30,192 bases of DNA from JANOXC01 sp031418215 (GTDB taxonomy: Bacteria; Bacteroidota; Bacteroidia; AKYH767-A; OLB10), in NCBI GenBank assembly GCA_031418215.1, contig JANOXC010000085.1, positions 1 through 30,192 of the forward strand, read 5' to 3'. Below the pieces are notes generated by a model. It worked only from the letters and a program-made list of their open reading frames with translations, made no database searches and was not told where the DNA came from. Shown piece by piece: positions 1-7,742 of the stretch. The position numbers and the translations under genes are program-made. The first letter of the stretch is position 1. The number at the start of each line of letters is the position of its first letter.

Positions 1-998
1 TCAAAAGTAATGGAGCCGCTCTGACCTTGCTGATTATAGAAATCCAGGAAGCGGATCTTGAAATAGAATCCATCTTGGTCTCTCAAAACATAATAGCGGT
101 TGGGGACAATGGAATAGTTAAATGTGGCATCCACAACCTTCCAATCGAACCCGATAAAGTCAGCCGAAGAGGATAATGAATAGGAAGATGCCTGTATTCC
201 ATTGATGGCATCGTATTCAATATAACCTGTTGAATCTTTAATGAGCCGCATGCCGGTTACGCCATTCCACTTATTGGACAGACCACCGCTAACAAGGTAA
301 TACCGGTAAGGGGAGCCAATTGGTTCATTATAGTAGGTGTGTGTATAGTGTGTAAAAACAAGGTCCCAGTCGTTTTTGGGTGGTGCAATGGCAACTAATT
401 TCCCGCCATTATCAAAGCTAAAATACATCAGGGAATAATTATTGTCTTTCGCAATTGTAAATGAAACCGGGGTGCTGTTGTTGAGATCACAATAAGAGAA
501 ATGGTATTCTGTTGCCGTTACTTCGTCAAGTCTTAATTTTTTATATCGTTGTGAAGCATTTATGCCTGTATAAAAAATTCTTCCACGATCGATCACCATT
601 ACTTCTCCATTTGATTGATTGTTTGATAACCATATTCCAACTGCAGTACTGTCATCATCTAAATGATCGTTATCAACATTCCAGGATTTACCTACTGTAT
701 CAACATTAGTAAAATCAGCAGCTCCTGTATGGCAAACAAACATATACTTCCCGCCATTCACGTATATATGAAAACCATTCGCGCCACTTTCAAATGCCAG
801 ATCCCAATCTTTCAGGTTACGGGTAACCTGTGTGTTCTTACTCAGACTAACATAGACCTGCTTGCTGTAATCCGGTTGAATATTGGCTATTACTCTTGTT
901 AAATTACCGGGAGGAGGAAGTACCAATGCAGTATCTTCCTTTTCACAGGATGCCAGCAATGCTATAGCCACAAAATATATATATCTTTTCACCTTCAT
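1..998 (-). CDS. HmuY-family surface lipoprotein, cut by left window edge
   Basis: Translating the minus strand from the ATG at 998 gives 332 codons open to the window edge, so only the C-terminal end is missing. Residues 1-18 are a lipoprotein signal (hydrophobic stretch, then LLASC with Cys18 as acylation site), so the mature protein is likely anchored in the outer membrane. Two similar WDL-F motifs (KDWDLAFES around W65 and KNDWDLVFTHYT around W211) are characteristic of HmuY-like proteins; their repetition suggests a two-part fold. HmuY of Porphyromonas gingivalis is a haem-binding lipoprotein that works with a TonB-dependent receptor, and here the start codon overlaps the stop of such a receptor (ATGA, 995-998), implying translational coupling. 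The ligand is inferred by family only; many HmuY-like proteins have not been tested for haem. Confidence 0.8.
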   Translation of the reverse strand, partial: MKVKRYIYFVAIALLASCEKEDTALVLPPPGNLTRVIANIQPDYSKQVYVSLSKNTQVTRNLKDWDLAFESGANGFHIYVNGGKYMFVCHTGAADFTNVDTVGKSWNVDNDHLDDDSTAVGIWLSNNQSNGEVMVIDRGRIFYTGINASQRYKKLRLDEVTATEYHFSYCDLNNSTPVSFTIAKDNNYSLMYFSFDNGGKLVAIAPPKNDWDLVFTHYTHTYYNEPIGSPYRYYLVSGGLSNKWNGVTGMRLIKDSTGYIEYDAINGIQASSYSLSSSADFIGFDWKVVDATFNYSIVPNRYYVLRDQDGFYFKIRFLDFYNQQGQSGSITF

Positions 999-3199
999 TT
1001 GCTTAGTTGAAATTGTAAACGAAGGAAAACACTGCGACCCATGCCAACCAGCGCTACATCGGAAGTTGATTGGTGTGCGCCACCTGCCTGATAATTATTA
1101 ATGGAGGTAACATCCAATATATTCTTTAATCCTGCTCCTACTGTTATTTTATTGTTGAAAAGAGGCTGTACAATGCTAAAATCAAGCATGCTGTAACTTT
1201 CGCCACTGAATAATTGTACATTATTGTTTTCGTCCAGCATATAGATCGGAAGATGACCATTGTACTTCCAATAAAGAGCAAGGCTTGTCTTTGTTTTAGC
1301 GAAACGATATTCAGTTGAACTATTCATTTCAGTGCTGTAAGTGAATGCCGTACTTACATTCGAGTTTTCAAATTGATTATAAATTCCGGTATAAGCAATT
1401 CCGGCACTTAACTTAAGATTTCCTTTCTCCAGACCTGCTACAAATTGTCCCCCTTGGGTTATGTATTTATTTAGATTCTCATAAGTGTAATAGTCACTCA
1501 TTGTTACCAATATAATTTTATTATATATATGGTTATAAAATATAGATGGTGACAATTTAATATTGAAAGTGCCTAAAGATCTATTCCAATCAGCTGAAGC
1601 CAATAGATGATGCGAATTTTCCGCCATAAGTGAGGAGTTGCCAAACACCTTGTGATTGGCGTCTTGAAAATCCAGGTACTGTTCCTTTAATGAAGGGGAA
1701 CGAAATCCGCGACTGTAAGAAGCACGGAAAGTAGTTTTCAGGTTAAGTAAATACATCAGGTTTAACGATGGAATTACCGGCGCTTGATAAGTTGAATTAT
1801 AAGCTATGCGAACAGCAGGACTAATTACCAGCGATTCAACAGGCTTGTATTGGATACTCGCAAAAGCAGCATAATCGCCAACTTGTTGTTTTTCGTCTTT
1901 TATTCTTCGGCCTGTTGTGTATTCTAAGTTAAAGTCAATACCTGCCTGGTAATTTATTTTAACTGCATTATCGTCTTTGGTATAAACCATTCGTAATAGT
2001 CCTGCACCATACGCATTTGTGTCCTGTTGCAGCGCATTTCCTGATAACGACTGTGAAAGGTCGACGAGGTTTTTAATGTAGGTATTACGGATGTATCGAT
2101 AGTGTGAGTAGGCACCTGTCATCTGCAGGCTGTGTGTTTCATCAATGATATGATTGACCTGCAAATTATTATTAAATCGTAAGGTCTTGTAATACTCATC
2201 AAATGCATAAGCTTCATAGGGCCAGCCGCGAATTATACCGGACTTGGCTGTAACTTTTTCATCAAAATAGCTGGACTGAAAAGTGATTTGTGTTTTTTTA
2301 AGCTGCTGCGAAATGCGGATATTTCCAAAATATTGCTGTTTAGGATTCCACTCATTTGCCCTTGATGAATCGGTTTCGCTCCAGCCCTCAAAGAAATTCC
2401 GCCCGCCTGATAAAGACAAATTGGTTTTCTTAAAATGAAAATTGGTAAATAGATCAACATTATACTGGCCATTACTCTCGTAATACGAGTTGATTCCTGC
2501 TTTGAAAGGTTGGTTGCCTCCGGCATCTGTAATTATATTGATAACGCCACCCAATGCATTGGTGCCATACAAAACAGAAGCAGGCCCTTTAATAATCTCA
2601 ACACGCGAAACATTGTTCACATTAAGTTGAGAAAGATTAATGTTCCCATTGATACGTCCGATTACTGGTACCCCGTCCACTAAAACTTTAATATTTTCTC
2701 CATTGATACCCTGCATGGTCATGTTGCTTCCTGTTGCAGCATTGTAGCCAACCCTTGTGTTTAGCTGATGGGTAAATAAATCCTGAACGTTATTGGCAGC
2801 CTGTGTTTCGATTTTTTCGCGGGTAATTACTTCCGTGTCAAAAAGTGAATGATCAGTCATACCATAATTGCCGGTAATGGACACTTCATCGAGGTCTACA
2901 TTATTGGGCTGCAGGGTGATGGTGCGGTTTTCATAGGATTTTAAGGTGTCGCGAAATTCCGTAAAGGCAAAGTGATAAGTCTGCAGAATAAAGGGCGTTT
3001 TAGCACCCTTCAATGAAATTTTCCCCTGACGATCTGTAATCAGGACATCGCCTTTCCCGGAGGTAATATCTATAATTGAAACTATTAAACCATCGATTGG
3101 TTGCTTATTTAAATCCACGAAATGAATGTCTTGCGCCTTTGTAAAGTACAATAATGAACCGGACAGGAAAATCAGTATGGAAAGTGCAATTTTTTTCAC
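995..3199 (-). CDS. TonB-dependent outer-membrane receptor (probably haem/iron-type)
   Basis: A 734-aa protein with a signal peptide (residues 1-22, KKIALSILIFLSG then AQD). An N-terminal carboxypeptidase-regulatory-like beta domain (about 25-100) is followed by a plug domain (about 105-225, with VLVDGVPVIGR and VEIIKGPASVLYGTNALGGVINIIT-type plug motifs) and a 22-strand-type barrel ending in a C-terminal aromatic/hydrophobic strand (FLRLQFQLSK). The FRSPSLKEQY segment followed by an N-x-x-L-like region resembles the FRAP/NPNL region of haem receptors, but it is not an exact match. The start is a GTG; no ATG lies nearby in frame and the signal peptide begins directly at it. It is the first gene of a two-gene unit with the HmuY-like lipoprotein. 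It would import a scarce ligand across the outer membrane using TonB-ExbBD energy. Substrate assignment to haem rests mainly on the HmuY partner. Confidence 0.88.
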   Translation of the reverse strand: MKKIALSILIFLSGSLLYFTKAQDIHFVDLNKQPIDGLIVSIIDITSGKGDVLITDRQGKISLKGAKTPFILQTYHFAFTEFRDTLKSYENRTITLQPNNVDLDEVSITGNYGMTDHSLFDTEVITREKIETQAANNVQDLFTHQLNTRVGYNAATGSNMTMQGINGENIKVLVDGVPVIGRINGNINLSQLNVNNVSRVEIIKGPASVLYGTNALGGVINIITDAGGNQPFKAGINSYYESNGQYNVDLFTNFHFKKTNLSLSGGRNFFEGWSETDSSRANEWNPKQQYFGNIRISQQLKKTQITFQSSYFDEKVTAKSGIIRGWPYEAYAFDEYYKTLRFNNNLQVNHIIDETHSLQMTGAYSHYRYIRNTYIKNLVDLSQSLSGNALQQDTNAYGAGLLRMVYTKDDNAVKINYQAGIDFNLEYTTGRRIKDEKQQVGDYAAFASIQYKPVESLVISPAVRIAYNSTYQAPVIPSLNLMYLLNLKTTFRASYSRGFRSPSLKEQYLDFQDANHKVFGNSSLMAENSHHLLASADWNRSLGTFNIKLSPSIFYNHIYNKIILVTMSDYYTYENLNKYITQGGQFVAGLEKGNLKLSAGIAYTGIYNQFENSNVSTAFTYSTEMNSSTEYRFAKTKTSLALYWKYNGHLPIYMLDENNNVQLFSGESYSMLDFSIVQPLFNNKITVGAGLKNILDVTSINNYQAGGAHQSTSDVALVGMGRSVFLRLQFQLSK

Positions 3200-3203
3200 C
3201 GAT

Positions 3204-3212
3204 GCAAAAGTA
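3204..3212 (-). promoter_or_regulatory. candidate -7 box (TACTTTTGC) of the TonB receptor operon
   Basis: On the minus strand TACTTTTGC fits the Bacteroidota -7 consensus TAnnTTTG exactly. A TTTC lies 19 bases upstream, near the -33 TTTG consensus. The box ends only 5 bases before the GTG start, so the transcript would be leaderless or nearly so. The same nine bases precede tRNA-Arg. Confidence 0.5.
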
Positions 3213-3272
3213 GATTCGTTGCTTTAAGAGTGAAAGGGAAATTCATGACCAATCTCATATTCTATGGGCTTA

Positions 3273-3293
3273 TGACAATTCGCTGACAATTCG
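3273..3293. repeat. tandem direct repeat TGACAATTCG x2, possible operator
   Basis: TGACAATTCG occurs at 3273-3282 and again at 3284-3293, an 11-base period (one helical turn). It sits about 75-95 bp upstream of the TonB receptor start and about 150 bp upstream of the divergent gene at 3444. The position suits an activator or repressor site, but no regulator is identified. Confidence 0.35.
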
Positions 3294-3443
3294 TAAATTT
3301 ACCAAAAGGCAGACTTATTAGAATAATCCAATTCACCGGAGATTGTTGAATTTTAATTTTAGAACCTGATTTTTGTAAGTTAGATTAATGGATTTTTGTA
3401 TGACAATAAAAATAACATCTAATAGTTTTATTAAAAACGAATC

Positions 3444-4286
3444 ATGAAGAGAGCGGCCATTTTACAGGAAATAGAGCATTTGTTGCAGAAAATAACAGAC
3501 CAACGACAATTTATGTTGCATCGCATTGACAATATTCAAATAATTGAACTTGATCTGATGATGAAGAACACCGGTGAATTATATGAAAAGATAAATGAAC
3601 TGCGGAAGTTGACTGAATTTCAAGAGCAGCCAATCGAGATAATCAAACCTGAAAAGATAAATGAGTCATCATTAGAAAAAGCAAGCATGACCGCTGCTCT
3701 TATTTTAGAGGAAGACAATGATGATATGATACATGAATTATCATTTAGTAATGAAGCAACATTGGCAGAAGAGAAGATGGTAGCGGAAATGACTGCCCCA
3801 ATGGAAGATAAGCGAGCTGAAATTTTTATGGAAAGTCATTCTTCAGTAGAATCTGAACTTATTAAATCAGGTACGCATATGAATATTGAACAAGATGGTA
3901 CTGTGAAATTAAAATTGCGCCCTACTGCAGAATTGTTTGATGAGGTATCCACGGTTGCAGCGTCTTTTACAGGAAAAGCAACATTGCATGATAAAATTTC
4001 AGAAGGGAAAGCAGAACGGAGTGTCGCCACCCATTTACAAAGTAAATCCTTGACCGACCTAAAGAAATCAATTGGCATCAATGAACGATTTGTTTTTGTA
4101 AAGGAACTTTTTGAAGGAAATCAACAACTTTACAGTAAAAGTATTGACCAACTTAATAGTTTTTTAACTTATGATGCAGCGCATAAACATTTGCATGAGG
4201 AGCTTGCGGTACCAATGAAGTGGAACATTGAGAGCAAGGCATTTAGAGATCTGAGTGAACTAATTAAACGCAGGTTTAATAGTTAA
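3444..4286 (+). CDS. conserved hypothetical protein of Bacteroidota type
   Basis: A 280-aa soluble protein without signal peptide or membrane segment. Residues 1-60 are helical and probably coiled-coil. The middle (60-200) is acidic and low in conservation features. The C-terminal 80 residues (DLKKSIGINERFVFVKELFEGN, then a YSKSIDQLNSF helix and a terminal ELIKRRF) match a tail I recognise from uncharacterised Bacteroidota proteins with the pattern LK..IGIN.RF.F...LF.G. Its function is unknown. The stop is only 3 bases from the start of the M28 peptidase gene, so the two are probably co-transcribed, but nothing in the sequence ties their functions together. The ATG at 3444 is the first start in a frame open downstream of a non-coding leader. 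Confidence 0.82.
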   Translation: MKRAAILQEIEHLLQKITDQRQFMLHRIDNIQIIELDLMMKNTGELYEKINELRKLTEFQEQPIEIIKPEKINESSLEKASMTAALILEEDNDDMIHELSFSNEATLAEEKMVAEMTAPMEDKRAEIFMESHSSVESELIKSGTHMNIEQDGTVKLKLRPTAELFDEVSTVAASFTGKATLHDKISEGKAERSVATHLQSKSLTDLKKSIGINERFVFVKELFEGNQQLYSKSIDQLNSFLTYDAAHKHLHEELAVPMKWNIESKAFRDLSELIKRRFNS

Positions 4287-4289
4287 TAA

Positions 4290-5531
4290 ATGAAACAATT
4301 TTTCATAACGGTTATCCTTTTTTTTTGTTTAGCCAATATTTGTTTTTCCCAGGATAGTATTTATGCAAGAAAAGTAATTACTACACTTTGTTCACCTTCA
4401 TTTCATGGAAGGGGGTATGTAAAAAGTGGCGATGAAAAAGCAGCAGCTTATATTGCTTCGGAATTTAAAAAGTTTGGGCTTGCGCCTGTTGAAGATCAAT
4501 TTTCACAACCATTCCAATTCCCTGTCAACACTTTTCCCGGTAAGATGAATGTGAAGGTTGAAGGGAGAAAATTAATTCCCGGTGCAGATTATATAGTTTA
4601 CCCTCCCTCATCAGCAGCAAGAAAAACTTACCAAATCACCCATGTCGATTCCCTTTCACTGATCGGGAATCTCGCAGCTCATGGCAACACCTGTTTAGTG
4701 ATGGAGATGAAAGATTTCAATGCGCAGAAGGAGGCAGCTATTGCGCAACTTGCGAAAAAACAGACAGGGGCTGTTATATTGCTTGAAGAAAAAAAACTTA
4801 CCTGGAGTGTTGCGCAATATCATTTTGCAATTCCTGTAATTGCGATGCTTAAAAACAAATTGCCACCAACGGCACATCTGATCAGATTTAATTACAAAGC
4901 TGTTTTTATTGAAAAACACACGGCACAAAATATTGTTGCAATGATTAAGGGTCAAGTCTATCCCGATTCATTTATTGTTTTTAGTGCGCACTATGACCAT
5001 TTGGGTCGTATGGGTCGTAAAACCTATTTCCCCGGAGCCAATGACAATGCAAGTGGAACAGCCATGCTGCTCAATCTGGCAAAACATTATTCAATGGAAG
5101 CAAGTAAACCTAAATATAGTTTGTTGTTTATTGCTTTTGCAGGTGAAGAAGCAGGGCTGGTTGGATCAAAGTATTTTACAGAACATCCTTTAATGGATTT
5201 AAAGAAAATAAAATTCCTAATCAACCTTGATCTGCTAGGTACAGGTGATGAAGGAATGATGGTTGTGAATGCTACTGAACATAAAAATGAATTTGATTTG
5301 CTAAAAAAAATCAACGAAGAGCATCATTATCTAGCTACAATTGGCGAAAGAGGTAAGGCAAAAAATAGCGATCATTATTATTTTTCAGAAAAAGGTGTTC
5401 CGGCATTTTTCTTTTATACATTAGGAGGCATTCAGGCTTATCATGATATTTATGACAAGCCAGAAACTTTGCCGCTTACCAAATTCAAAGAGGTATTTCT
5501 TTTGATAAGAGATTTTACTGACCGGTTTTGA
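4290..5531 (+). CDS. secreted M28-family zinc metallopeptidase
   Basis: A 413-aa protein with a clear signal peptide (1-20, ending FCLANICFSQ). The N-terminal half includes a PA-like insert (about 85-215). The M28 catalytic part follows, with all expected metal and catalytic residues: His234 in SAHYDHLG, bridging Asp252 in GANDNASG, general base Glu286 and ligand Glu287 in FAGEEAGL, Asp314 in NLDLLGTG, and His385 in AYHDIYD. The conserved SDH (360-362) is also present. M28 enzymes of this kind are aminopeptidases or related exopeptidases; the family also includes glutaminyl cyclase-like enzymes, so the exact substrate is open. It likely acts in the periplasm. The gene follows the upstream hypothetical gene by 3 bases and converges on odhB with 22 bases between stops. 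Confidence 0.9.
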   Translation: MKQFFITVILFFCLANICFSQDSIYARKVITTLCSPSFHGRGYVKSGDEKAAAYIASEFKKFGLAPVEDQFSQPFQFPVNTFPGKMNVKVEGRKLIPGADYIVYPPSSAARKTYQITHVDSLSLIGNLAAHGNTCLVMEMKDFNAQKEAAIAQLAKKQTGAVILLEEKKLTWSVAQYHFAIPVIAMLKNKLPPTAHLIRFNYKAVFIEKHTAQNIVAMIKGQVYPDSFIVFSAHYDHLGRMGRKTYFPGANDNASGTAMLLNLAKHYSMEASKPKYSLLFIAFAGEEAGLVGSKYFTEHPLMDLKKIKFLINLDLLGTGDEGMMVVNATEHKNEFDLLKKINEEHHYLATIGERGKAKNSDHYYFSEKGVPAFFFYTLGGIQAYHDIYDKPETLPLTKFKEVFLLIRDFTDRF

Positions 5532-5553
5532 AGTGATAAAGTTGGACGAGTTA

Positions 5554-6771
5554 TTAAACACCGAGCAATACTTTCATAGGATCATTACCGCCATGCAGCA
5601 TTTTTACCGGATCTTCAATCATCTGTTTCACTTTCACTAAAAAGCCGACAGACTCGCGCCCGTCTATTATTCGGTGATCGTATGAAAGTGCCACATACAT
5701 CATTGGACGAATGATTACTTGTCCGCCAATAGCTACCGGTCTTTCTACGATGTTATGCATGCCAAGAATGGCGCTTTGCGGAGGATTGATAATTGGTGTT
5801 GACATCATACTTCCGAACACACCACCATTGGTAATGGTAAATGTTCCACCTGTCATTTCTTCAATGCTTATTTTTCCATCGCGCGCCTTCCCGGCTAAAG
5901 TTGCAATTTCTGATTCTATTTCAGCAAGCGACAATGATTCGGCATTACGCATCACCGGAACCATCAGTCCTTTGGGCGCACTAACAGCAATACCAACATC
6001 GCAATAATCATGATAAACAATTTCATCAGCTTCAATTCTTGCATTCACGGCAGGAAAAGTTTGCAAAGCTTCGCAAACAGCTTTGGTAAAAAATGACATA
6101 AAGCCTAATCCAACACCATGCTTCTCCTTGAAAATATCTTTGTATTGCTTTCTGATGTTCATTACAACACTCATGTCAATTTCATTGAATGTAGTGAGCA
6201 TGGCTGTTTCATTCTTCACTGCCACCAGTCTTTGTGCAATTTTCTTACGCAGCATCGTCATTTTTTCGCGACGCTCATTACGTGACCCGGGTTTTGGTCT
6301 TGCAGCGAAGGCCGGCTTACTGATTGCTTCCAACACATCTCCTTTTGTAATTCGCCCGCCCTTTCCCGATGCAGCAACTTGTTGTGCACCAACAGCATTT
6401 TCCTCCATCATTTTTTTGGCGGCAATTGATGGAACTCCTTTTGCATATTCAGGACTATTTTCTACAGCTTTCACACCATTTGATTTTACTTCAGCAGTTT
6501 TATTTGCAGCAACTGCACTTGATGATGCTGGTTTTTTTGCTGTTTCATCAATGCTGCAAACAACGGATCCGACAGTAATTGTTTCACCTTCTTTAACCAA
6601 AGTTTTTAAGATGCCATCAGCTTCTGCAACTATGGTAAGCGTTGCCTTATCTGAATCAATCTCAGCGATCTCCTCATCTTTTTCGACATAATCACCATCC
6701 TTTTTTATCCAACGGGCAATCTGAACTTCAGTGATCGATTCCCCCGGGCTGGGAACTTTAATTTCTATCAT
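5554..6771 (-). CDS. odhB: dihydrolipoyllysine-residue succinyltransferase, E2 of 2-oxoglutarate dehydrogenase
   Basis: A 405-aa E2 acyltransferase (also called sucB). Domains in order: one lipoyl domain (1-76) with lipoyl Lys42 in DSDKATL; an Ala/Lys-rich linker; a peripheral-subunit-binding domain (113-150, PSIAAKKMMEEN to RITKGDVLEAI); and a catalytic 2-oxoacid dehydrogenase acyltransferase domain (about 170-405) with the active-site motif DHRIIDGR (His366, Asp370). It transfers succinyl groups to CoA in the TCA cycle, working with E1 (OdhA/SucA) and E3 (Lpd). Length and single lipoyl domain favour OdhB over a pyruvate or branched-chain E2. Two consecutive in-frame TAA stops end the gene. 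The E1 gene, often adjacent, is not next to it here; the upstream neighbour is divergent. Confidence 0.93.
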   Translation of the reverse strand: MIEIKVPSPGESITEVQIARWIKKDGDYVEKDEEIAEIDSDKATLTIVAEADGILKTLVKEGETITVGSVVCSIDETAKKPASSSAVAANKTAEVKSNGVKAVENSPEYAKGVPSIAAKKMMEENAVGAQQVAASGKGGRITKGDVLEAISKPAFAARPKPGSRNERREKMTMLRKKIAQRLVAVKNETAMLTTFNEIDMSVVMNIRKQYKDIFKEKHGVGLGFMSFFTKAVCEALQTFPAVNARIEADEIVYHDYCDVGIAVSAPKGLMVPVMRNAESLSLAEIESEIATLAGKARDGKISIEEMTGGTFTITNGGVFGSMMSTPIINPPQSAILGMHNIVERPVAIGGQVIIRPMMYVALSYDHRIIDGRESVGFLVKVKQMIEDPVKMLHGGNDPMKVLLGV

Positions 6772-6788
6772 CTTGTTTTATTATTGTC

Positions 6789-6796
6789 CAAAAGTA
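6789..6796 (-). promoter_or_regulatory. candidate -7 box (TACTTTTG) for odhB
   Basis: On the minus strand TACTTTTG matches TAnnTTTG and ends 17 bases before the odhB ATG at 6771, giving a short leader. No good -33 TTG is visible at 19-21 bases upstream; only a T-run lies there. Confidence 0.42.
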
Positions 6797-6829
6797 GTGA
6801 GTTACATGGAATAAAAAAGGTGTTTATTC

Positions 6830-6859
6830 TTGCTGATTAATTCGATTTATGCAGATTTG
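6830..6859 (+). promoter_or_regulatory. candidate -33/-7 promoter for the AlkD-like gene
   Basis: TTG at 6830-6832 is followed after 19 bases by CAGATTTG (6852-6859), one mismatch from TAnnTTTG. The start codon is about 50 bases downstream. The spacing is right for Bacteroidota promoters, but the -7 box is imperfect. Confidence 0.35.
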
Positions 6860-6910
6860 CATTATATCCGATAGACGGCTTTCGAATATTAACAATTGAT
6901 ATAACATAAA

Positions 6911-7603
6911 ATGCAAACAGTGGAAGATGTATTGGCTGCAATACGCAAACTAGAGAATAGGGAAAACATCAAAGGCAAAGAACGATATGGGATCAATGTC
7001 GAAACAGCTTTTGGGTTGTCTGTCCCGCAAATTAGAGCACTGGCAAAAAAAATTGGGAAAAATCATAAATTGGCAATGGCTCTTTGGAAAACAAATATTC
7101 ATGAGGCAAGGCATATTGCAACAATGATTGCCGATCCAAAGGAAGTAACTGAAAAACTGATGGAACAATGGGTGAAGGATTTCAATTCCTGGGATATTGT
7201 TGACGGATGTTGCAGTTCCTTATTTAGAAAAACATCTTTTGCTTATTCAAAAGCAATGGAGTGGTGTGAACGAAAAGAGGAATATGTGCGAAGAGCAGGC
7301 TTTTCCTTGATGGCAACTTTAGCGGTTCACGATAAGAAAGAGAAAGATGCTAAATTTGAACAGTTCTTCCCTTATATATATAAATTCAGCAATGATGAAC
7401 GCAATTTTGTGAGGAAGGCTGTTAACTGGTCATTACGACAAATCGGAAAACGAAATGACAGACTTTGTAAAAAAGCGATTAAGCTTGCTAATGAAATCAA
7501 GCTTAAAGAAGATAAAGCGTCGAAATGGATTGCAGCAGATGCATTACGTGAATTGGAAAAATATTTGGATGAAGGAAAAATTAGTAATGTGGGTACTAAA
7601 TAA
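6911..7603 (+). CDS. AlkD-like DNA alkylation repair protein (HEAT-repeat glycosylase family)
   Basis: A 230-aa all-helical protein. Trp94 and Asp98 in SWDIVDGC, plus Trp173 in VNWSLRQIGKRN, have the spacing and context of the base-excision site of Bacillus cereus AlkD (W109, D113, W187). This supports a glycosylase that removes positively charged alkylated purines (for example N7- or N3-alkyl) without flipping the base. Flanking helices such as EARHIATMIADP and EYVRRAGFSLMATLAVHDKK are typical HEAT-like repeats of COG4912. The length is close to that of the family. It is monocistronic, divergent from odhB, and followed by two palindromes that probably end transcription. Biochemical activity is inferred from family residues. 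Confidence 0.87.
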   Translation: MQTVEDVLAAIRKLENRENIKGKERYGINVETAFGLSVPQIRALAKKIGKNHKLAMALWKTNIHEARHIATMIADPKEVTEKLMEQWVKDFNSWDIVDGCCSSLFRKTSFAYSKAMEWCERKEEYVRRAGFSLMATLAVHDKKEKDAKFEQFFPYIYKFSNDERNFVRKAVNWSLRQIGKRNDRLCKKAIKLANEIKLKEDKASKWIAADALRELEKYLDEGKISNVGTK

Positions 7604-7608
7604 TTTGA

Positions 7609-7687
7609 TTAGCCCGAGAATTAATTCAAATTCTAATTATCGATAAACTTTCATTAGCGAGGGAATTAATTCCTGCGCTAATGAAAG
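7609..7687. repeat. two related palindromic sequences downstream of the AlkD-like gene
   Basis: A half-palindrome at 7609-7627 (TTAGCCCGAGAATTAATTC) is followed by a nearly perfect 40-base palindrome at 7648-7687. The latter has 12-bp outer arms CTTTCATTAGCG / CGCTAATGAAAG and an inner GGAATT/AATTCC. Both resemble the hairpin at 29691-29720, suggesting a small palindrome family at gene ends. They may act in transcript 3'-end formation. Confidence 0.6.
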
Positions 7688-7688
7688 A

Positions 7689-7721
7689 AAAAGCCTCCGG
7701 AAATTATTTCCGGAGGCTTTT
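7689..7721. terminator. bidirectional intrinsic terminator between the AlkD-like gene and rpoD
   Basis: AAAAGCCTCCGGAAAT and its exact reverse complement lie back to back, separated by one base. They form a GC-rich stem (GCCTCCGG/CCGGAGGC) with an A-run on one side and a T-run on the other. It lies between two convergent genes, so it can serve both. Confidence 0.85.
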
Positions 7722-7742
7722 ATTTATGATCACAAATTAGGG

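Noticed and set aside
6083..6691. A 202-codon open frame antisense to odhB
   Set aside because: It is the opposite strand of the Ala/Lys-rich linker and lipoyl domain of odhB, with no recognisable product and a composition typical of a shadow frame.
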